This document shows positions 56,822 to 64,000 of a DNA stretch of 64,000 bases, one piece after another. A program made the translations under genes and the position numbers. The stretch comes from Sphingomonas carotinifaciens. Its GTDB lineage: Bacteria; Pseudomonadota; Alphaproteobacteria; Sphingomonadales; Sphingomonadaceae. The stretch covers positions 2,611,001 to 2,675,000 of the forward strand of contig NZ_WSUT01000005.1 of assembly GCF_009789535.1 (NCBI RefSeq), written 5' to 3'. The notes beneath the pieces are model-generated. The model did no database searches and was not told the DNA's origin. It saw only the letters and a list, made by a program, of their open reading frames with translations. The first letter of the stretch is position 1. Each line of letters opens with the position of its first letter.

Positions 56822-58575
56822 GCGCGCCGCATCCCGATCTCGAAACACGCGCCAATGGTGGAGGGCCGATGGCGCAGCCAGCCGCCAAGGTCTGTCATGA
56901 TGTCCTGCGCGATGACCAATCCCAATCCCAACCCCGCTTCCCGGTTCGTATTGAACGGCGTGAACAATCGCTCCAGCACCTCGGGTGCAATGCCGGGGCC
57001 GTTGTCCTGCACCGATAAACACACATGGGTGTCGTCCTGTGCAACGGACAGCACGACGCGCGCGGCCGGCTCGCCCATCATCGCCTGCAGCGCGTTCTGG
57101 ACGAGGTTGACCAGCACCTGTTCCAGACGAACCTTGTCGCCGATCACCATTGCGGACACCACCGACGGACGAGCGATCGCGACGCCGCGCATCTGCGGTT
57201 GCAGGATCAGCATCGCACCCTCGATCACCGCGTTGAGCGGCACGGGATGCAGGCTTTTCGTCTGCTTGCGCGAGAAGCCGCGCAGATGCTGCGTCATCAC
57301 CCCGATCCGGTCGGCGAGGCGGGCGATCGTGGCAAGGTTGCTGCGCACATCTTCCATTCGGCCGCGATCCAGCAACAATCCGCTGGTCTGCGCATAGGTG
57401 CGGATCGCGGTGATCGGCTGGGCGGTTTCATGCGCGACGCTGGCGGTGATCTGACCCAGCGAGGCAAGGCGGTTCGCCTGTTGCAGGCTTTCGCGAAGCT
57501 CGGCGGCCCGGGCCTCGGCCTGTATGCGCTCCTCCGCCTCGCGGCGCAGGTCCGCGGTCCGCTCAGAGACGGCCTGCGCCAGATCGGCCTCCCGCCGACG
57601 TGCCGACTCGATCCGCAAGGCCAGCGCCCCGCCGGTCGCCGTCAGTGCCAGGATGATCGCGCCGGTCGCCAGCGACGCGGCAAGCCGGGCAGAGGCGATG
57701 ACCCGGTCGATCCGCCGCATCTGCGTCAACGTCCATCCGGCACGCTGGACGTGCAGGCCATGGGTCACGAAGCGCTGCCCGGTGCCGTTCAGCTTCACGG
57801 CGCCATCGCCCATCGCCGATACGGGCAGCAGGTAGCGGCCGGCACTGGGCGCGCCAATGTCGCGGCTGGCCTGTCTCGCCACGGCGGGGTCCAGGCGACG
57901 GATAGCGGCGAACCGCCAGTCAATCCGACTGGTGACCAGCACGATCCCGCGCGCATCATGAACGAAGCTTATGCCCCGATCGCGCGCCCACGCCCGCTCC
58001 ACCCGGTCGAACTCCAGCTTGATGACGATCACGCCACCCCCGGCAATGCGCCGGCTGAGATACAGGCCGGGCCGGCGGCTGACCGAACCCAGCGCATATT
58101 GTCCGCCTTCGCCGCGTAGCCGGGCCTCCCGAAAATATGGACGAAACCGGTAATCGATGCCGACGAACGGCGCACGCGTCCGCCAGTTGCTTGCGGCAAC
58201 CGACCGGCCGTCGGGTGCGATGACGTAGATCGTCGGGGTGCCGGCGATGCGGGCCAGCCGCTCCAGCTTGCGATTGAGCACCAGCCGGGCGCCGGGGACA
58301 TTTGCCAGCGCGGCATGAACGTCGCGATCATCGGCCAGTGCCAGCGGCAGCAGTCGAAAACGTGCAATTTCGCTGTTCAGCAATGCGGCGCGAAGGTGCG
58401 CGTCCTGCACCACTTCTGCCCGCTGCGCCGCCAATGTCCGCCGCTCGGCGAACTGTGCCGCCAGCATCGCACCCAGGAAGGCGAGCGCCAGCGCGGCCAA
58501 AAGCCACGCCACGTTGCGAAGCGATGCGGGTCGAGACACGCACCAGGCGGTAACGACCGGCACCATCATGTGCAA
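56818..58575 (-). CDS. DctB-like sensor histidine kinase
   Basis: A 585-residue membrane kinase. Two membrane helices (about 21-42 and 297-320) flank a periplasmic double-PAS/Cache sensor resembling DctB (IYVIAPDGRSVAASNW, FRPYFREARLRGEGGQYALG). A coiled coil (EADLAQAVSERTADLRREAE) leads to the H-box with His near 381 (SVAHETAQPI), N-box LVQNALQAM and G-boxes DNGPGIAPEVLERLF and GLGLGLVIAQD. DctB proteins sense C4-dicarboxylates. The neighbouring malate:quinone oxidoreductase supports that kind of ligand. Confidence 0.92.
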   Translation of the reverse strand: MHMMVPVVTAWCVSRPASLRNVAWLLAALALAFLGAMLAAQFAERRTLAAQRAEVVQDAHLRAALLNSEIARFRLLPLALADDRDVHAALANVPGARLVLNRKLERLARIAGTPTIYVIAPDGRSVAASNWRTRAPFVGIDYRFRPYFREARLRGEGGQYALGSVSRRPGLYLSRRIAGGGVIVIKLEFDRVERAWARDRGISFVHDARGIVLVTSRIDWRFAAIRRLDPAVARQASRDIGAPSAGRYLLPVSAMGDGAVKLNGTGQRFVTHGLHVQRAGWTLTQMRRIDRVIASARLAASLATGAIILALTATGGALALRIESARRREADLAQAVSERTADLRREAEERIQAEARAAELRESLQQANRLASLGQITASVAHETAQPITAIRTYAQTSGLLLDRGRMEDVRSNLATIARLADRIGVMTQHLRGFSRKQTKSLHPVPLNAVIEGAMLILQPQMRGVAIARPSVVSAMVIGDKVRLEQVLVNLVQNALQAMMGEPAARVVLSVAQDDTHVCLSVQDNGPGIAPEVLERLFTPFNTNREAGLGLGLVIAQDIMTDLGGWLRHRPSTIGACFEIGMRRA

Positions 58576-58646
58576 GTTCTTGCACTTTGCAGCAATGACC
58601 TATGTCGAAACTGGCCCATGGCGATCAGCTTGGCTGACAGGATGAA

Positions 58647-58661
58647 CCGCCAAATTGGCGG
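58647..58661. promoter_or_regulatory. Perfect 15-bp palindrome between kinase and mqo
   Basis: CCGCCAAATTGGCGG is an exact palindrome around a central A, midway in the 248-base interval between the divergent kinase and mqo genes. It is a candidate operator for the regulator at 55526 or another factor. Confidence 0.55.
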
Positions 58662-58823
58662 AAAACCGTCGAAAATGCGCCCCTGCATTTTGTTGTGCGG
58701 CCCGCGTCTGCGCTTCCACCACATGGATGACAGCTCATCATCGCGCGCGTCGGGCCGCTTCTATCGAGGTGACACAGTGCCTCCGGGGCCCGCCGCGCCA
58801 TCCAGGCTGCGAGGACCCGACCG

Positions 58824-60524
58824 ATGCCAACAGATTGCAATACCTCATCCGCCCGGCCCATCGCCGGCGGCGTCACCCGTCGTGAACTGATCGGCACGGC
58901 CGCGGCTGCGGGCGGCGCATCGTTGCTGCCCGCCATGGCACGTGCGCAGGACGTGACGGAGAATCATGTCGACGTGCTTCTAATCGGCGGCGGCATCATG
59001 AGCGCGACGCTTGGTGTATTGCTGCACCAGCTCGAACCTAACTGGAAGATGGAACTGGTCGAGCGACTGGATCAGGTCGCCGGCGAGAGTTCGGACGGCT
59101 GGAACAACGCCGGCACCGGGCATTCCGCATTATGCGAATTGAACTACACCCCGGTCAACGCCGCGGACGGACGCGTCGAGATCGCAAAGGCCATCGAAAT
59201 CAACGAGCAGTGGCAGGTTACGCGACAGTTCCTCAGCCACCAGGTGCGCGCCGGCGTGCTACGCGACCCGCGCGCCTTCATCAACTCGACGCCGCACATG
59301 AACCTCGTCTGGGGCCGCGACAATGTCGCCTACCTCCGCAAACGCTACGACGCGCTCGGCGCCAGCCCCCTCTTCTCCGGTATGGACTTCACCACCGACC
59401 CCCGCCAAATCGCCACCTGGGTGCCGCTGATGATGGAAGGACGCAAAGGCGGCGAGCCGCTTGCTGCGACGCGCTCGCCCCTGGGCACGGATTGCGACTG
59501 GGGTGAGGTGACGCGGCAATATATCGCGACCCTGAAGACGCAGCCTGGGGTCACGTTGACCACCGGCTACGAAGTACGCAAGCTGGAGCGCAATCCGGAC
59601 AAGACCTGGCGGGTCACCGCGCGTGCGGTGAGCGGCGGCGGTTCGCGCGTCATCAATGCCCGCTTCGTCTTTGCCGGTGCGGGCGGCGGAGCATTGTCGA
59701 TCCTGCAGGAATCCGGTATTCCGGAGGCCGACAACTATGCCGGCTTCCCGGTGGGCGGATCGTTTCTGGTGAGCGAAAAGCCCGAACTGGCGAACCGCCA
59801 TCTGGCCAAGGTCTATGGCAAGGCGGCGGTGGGATCGCCACCAATGTCCGTGCCCCACTTGGACACACGCTATTTCGACAAGCGGCGCGCGCTGCTGTTC
59901 GGTCCTTTCGCGACTTTTTCCACGAAGTTCCTGAAGTATGGATCCTATCTCGACCTGCCAGGCTCGGTCACGCTGGACAATTTCCGGCCGATGGTCGCGG
60001 TCGGCTGGGACAATTTCGACCTGATCGAATATCTGGCAGGGCAGTTGATGATGTCGGACGAGGATCGACTGGCGGCGCTGCGGGAATATCTGCCAGGCGC
60101 GCGCGCGGAGGATTGGCGCCTTTGGCAGGCAGGCCAGCGCGTGCAGATCATCAAACGCGATCCGAAGAAGGGTGGGGTCCTGAAACTCGGTACGGAAGTG
60201 GTGGCGTCCAGCGACGGGTCGATCGCCGCGCTGCTTGGCGCCTCGCCGGGCGCTTCCACGGCGCCGTCGATCATGCTGGGCCTGCTCAAGACGGTCTTCC
60301 CAAAGCGGCTGGCAACACCTGTTTGGCAAGATACGTTGCGCCGCATCGTTCCGTCCTACGGCATCGCGCTCAACGATCACCCCGACCTGCTGGAAAAGGA
60401 ATGGGCGACAACGAACGAAACGCTGCGCCTTGCTACGCCACCGCCTGCGGTGCACGTCGCCACGCAACCCCGCCCGGCCGCGACCCGGGTGCGCGTGGAT
60501 CGCCATCCAGACCTGGCGCTGTAA
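58824..60524 (+). CDS. mqo: Malate:quinone oxidoreductase with Tat-like signal peptide
   Basis: FAD enzyme oxidising malate to oxaloacetate and reducing quinone. The 566-residue protein has the FAD site [18 protein letters not shown] (about 50-67), the MQO region [20 protein letters not shown] and [10 protein letters not shown], with [20 protein letters not shown] ending. An N-terminal extension carries twin arginines at 19-20 ([19 protein letters not shown]) and an ARA cleavage-type site near 41, so it appears exported. Cytosolic MQO lacks this. It is divergent from the DctB-like kinase. Some sphingomonads carry such exported forms as far as I recall. Confidence 0.92.
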   Translation: MPTDCNTSSARPIAGGVTRRELIGTAAAAGGASLLPAMARAQDVTENHVDVLLIGGGIMSATLGVLLHQLEPNWKMELVERLDQVAGESSDGWNNAGTGHSALCELNYTPVNAADGRVEIAKAIEINEQWQVTRQFLSHQVRAGVLRDPRAFINSTPHMNLVWGRDNVAYLRKRYDALGASPLFSGMDFTTDPRQIATWVPLMMEGRKGGEPLAATRSPLGTDCDWGEVTRQYIATLKTQPGVTLTTGYEVRKLERNPDKTWRVTARAVSGGGSRVINARFVFAGAGGGALSILQESGIPEADNYAGFPVGGSFLVSEKPELANRHLAKVYGKAAVGSPPMSVPHLDTRYFDKRRALLFGPFATFSTKFLKYGSYLDLPGSVTLDNFRPMVAVGWDNFDLIEYLAGQLMMSDEDRLAALREYLPGARAEDWRLWQAGQRVQIIKRDPKKGGVLKLGTEVVASSDGSIAALLGASPGASTAPSIMLGLLKTVFPKRLATPVWQDTLRRIVPSYGIALNDHPDLLEKEWATTNETLRLATPPPAVHVATQPRPAATRVRVDRHPDLAL

Positions 60525-60749
60525 GCGGATGCCGCCCATCGCGTCAGGAACGTCTGGGTCATGAGGTGGTCGCCTGCAGCCTCCATCTGCCGCGGGCACC
60601 GCTGCAGCCGAACCGTATAGTCGACGCGAAGAGGTTACAGACATGGCTGGTCCGGACTGGCCGAGTAATGCCGGTCGATCGATACCATTTCTCGTGATCG
60701 AGATGACTTATGTTTCCCATCATGCCGTCCGCGACGTTCGGCAGGCTGC
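60525..60749. other. Short interval between mqo and the SDR remnant
   Basis: About 225 bases with no supported gene. The missing N-terminal part of the SDR at 60750 is not found here, so the interval is probably a deletion scar plus the mqo 3' region. Confidence 0.45.
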
Positions 60750-60986
60750 ATGATCTGGCGGACGGGCATCCGGGTAAACGTGCTGTCGCCGGGTCCGACG
60801 CGGACTGATCTGGCAGCGGAGGTGGTCGGTGCATCGGACATGGAGGCTTTGGGTGCGATGACGCCCCTGGGCCGGCTTGGCGATCCGGCGGAGACGGCAT
60901 CGGCTGCGGCCTTTCTGGCGTCGTGTGACAGCAGTTTCATGACGGGGGCTGAGGCGTTTGTCGACGGGGGGCTGGCGCAGGTTTAA
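60750..60986 (+). pseudogene. C-terminal remnant of a short-chain dehydrogenase
   Basis: Encodes only the last third of an SDR: GIRVNVLSPGPTRTDL, then PLGRLGDPAETASAAAFLAS and the terminal FMTGAEAFVDGGLAQV. The cofactor site and catalytic Tyr-Lys are absent. It is a fragment next to the rrn operon, and probably not functional. Confidence 0.8.
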
Positions 60987-61003
60987 CGGGCTGTGCACGC
61001 GAA

Positions 61004-61035
61004 AACGCCTCGGAAGCGGTGGCTTCCGAGGCGTT
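61004..61035 (-). terminator. Rho-independent terminator of the rrn operon
   Basis: A perfect 13-bp stem (AACGCCTCGGAAG paired with CTTCCGAGGCGTT) around a six-base loop, followed on the minus strand by TTTT. It lies 12 bases beyond the tRNA-fMet gene in the direction of rrn transcription. Confidence 0.85.
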
Positions 61036-61046
61036 GCAAATGAAGT

Positions 61047-61123
<77 letters not shown>

Positions 61124-61205
61124 GTGGTGAGGTTTTGTTCTTGCGCTGTGTGGCGCAAGGGGGATGTGAATGGGTTCTTTGTGTGCATGTTCGCGGGCTT
61201 CAATG

Positions 61206-61320
61206 CCTGGCGACGACCTACTCTTCCATCGCTTGAGCGATAGTACCATTGGCGCGGTCGGGTTTCACGGCCGAGTTCGGGATGGGATCGGGTGGGACAC
61301 CGACGCTATGGCCACCAGGC
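61206..61320 (-). rRNA. rrf: 5S ribosomal RNA
   Basis: About 115 bases on the minus strand starting GCCTGGTGGCCATAGCG and ending GTCGCCAGG, with the conserved CCCGATCCCATCCCGAACTC. The two ends pair to form helix I. Lies between 23S and tRNA-fMet. Confidence 0.95.
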
Positions 61321-61446
61321 AATGGAGCCTGCGAGCATGCGGTTGTGTTGGGATGAAATCGATGCACCTTGGAAGTTTTATCTGGCTGAGAGTTATTTCC
61401 ATCCACCCGTTCATCTAGCCCAGGGCTGATGGTGGGGGTGTGGAGC

Positions 61447-64000
<2,554 letters not shown>

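Noticed and set aside
58576..58823. Sigma-54 promoter (-24/-12) before mqo
   Set aside because: No GG and GC pair with the correct spacing in a TGGCAC-N5-TTGC context was found.

Overview
The window looks like a chromosomal segment of a high-GC alphaproteobacterium of the Sphingomonadales, most likely Sphingomonas or a close relative. The evidence is gene content and order: divergent rnd/aspS, a DUF2066-like gene followed by hdaA-ppk-ppx and divergent purMN, lptD-surA-pdxA-rsmA, two TonB-dependent receptors, and an rrn operon ending 23S-5S-tRNA-fMet. This is a judgement from reading; no database search was run.

Bases 1-27.8 kb are housekeeping core: an amino-acid permease cut by the window edge, aspS, rnd with a small I78-type lipoprotein, the hdaA-polyphosphate operon, purMN with two small passengers, ndk with an acetyltransferase, holC, pepA, the outer-membrane biogenesis operon lptD-surA-pdxA-rsmA, a TPR protein, an RsmB-type methyltransferase, guaB, an SPFH/NfeD pair and recJ.

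At 27.8 kb a tRNA-Glu gene is followed after 86 bases by a tyrosine recombinase. This is the usual left edge of an integrated island, and about 17 kb of accessory DNA follows. It holds an intact IS3-family element with a duplicated end, a broken second IS3-family element, a TonB receptor with a strongly basic N-terminal insert, a decayed third IS remnant, a truncated potassium-channel gene, a complete six-gene Mrp (Pha-type) cation/proton antiporter operon with fused A and B subunits, and a BCCT compatible-solute transporter. The Mrp and BCCT genes suggest a salt, pH and osmotic-stress module. No second copy of the tRNA 3' end was seen, so the right border is unknown.

From 45 to 54.8 kb lies a catabolic cluster on the + strand: SDR, type-B carboxylesterase, SDR, TonB receptor, FAD-linked D-2-hydroxyacid dehydrogenase, MFS transporter, AraC regulator and FadR-type GntR regulator. 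A 15-bp palindrome of the form ACCTNTCYGANAGGT occurs twice before the receptor and once before the regulator pair, and probably marks a local regulon. The genes fit uptake of an ester-like substrate, hydrolysis and oxidation of a hydroxy acid; the substrate is unknown.

From 54.9 to 60.5 kb a DctB/DctD-like two-component system runs opposite to a malate:quinone oxidoreductase that carries a Tat-like signal. The response regulator lacks the GAFTGA loop and has an altered ATPase site, so it probably does not activate sigma-54 promoters. A truncated SDR remnant follows, and the window ends inside the 23S rRNA gene of a minus-strand rrn operon.
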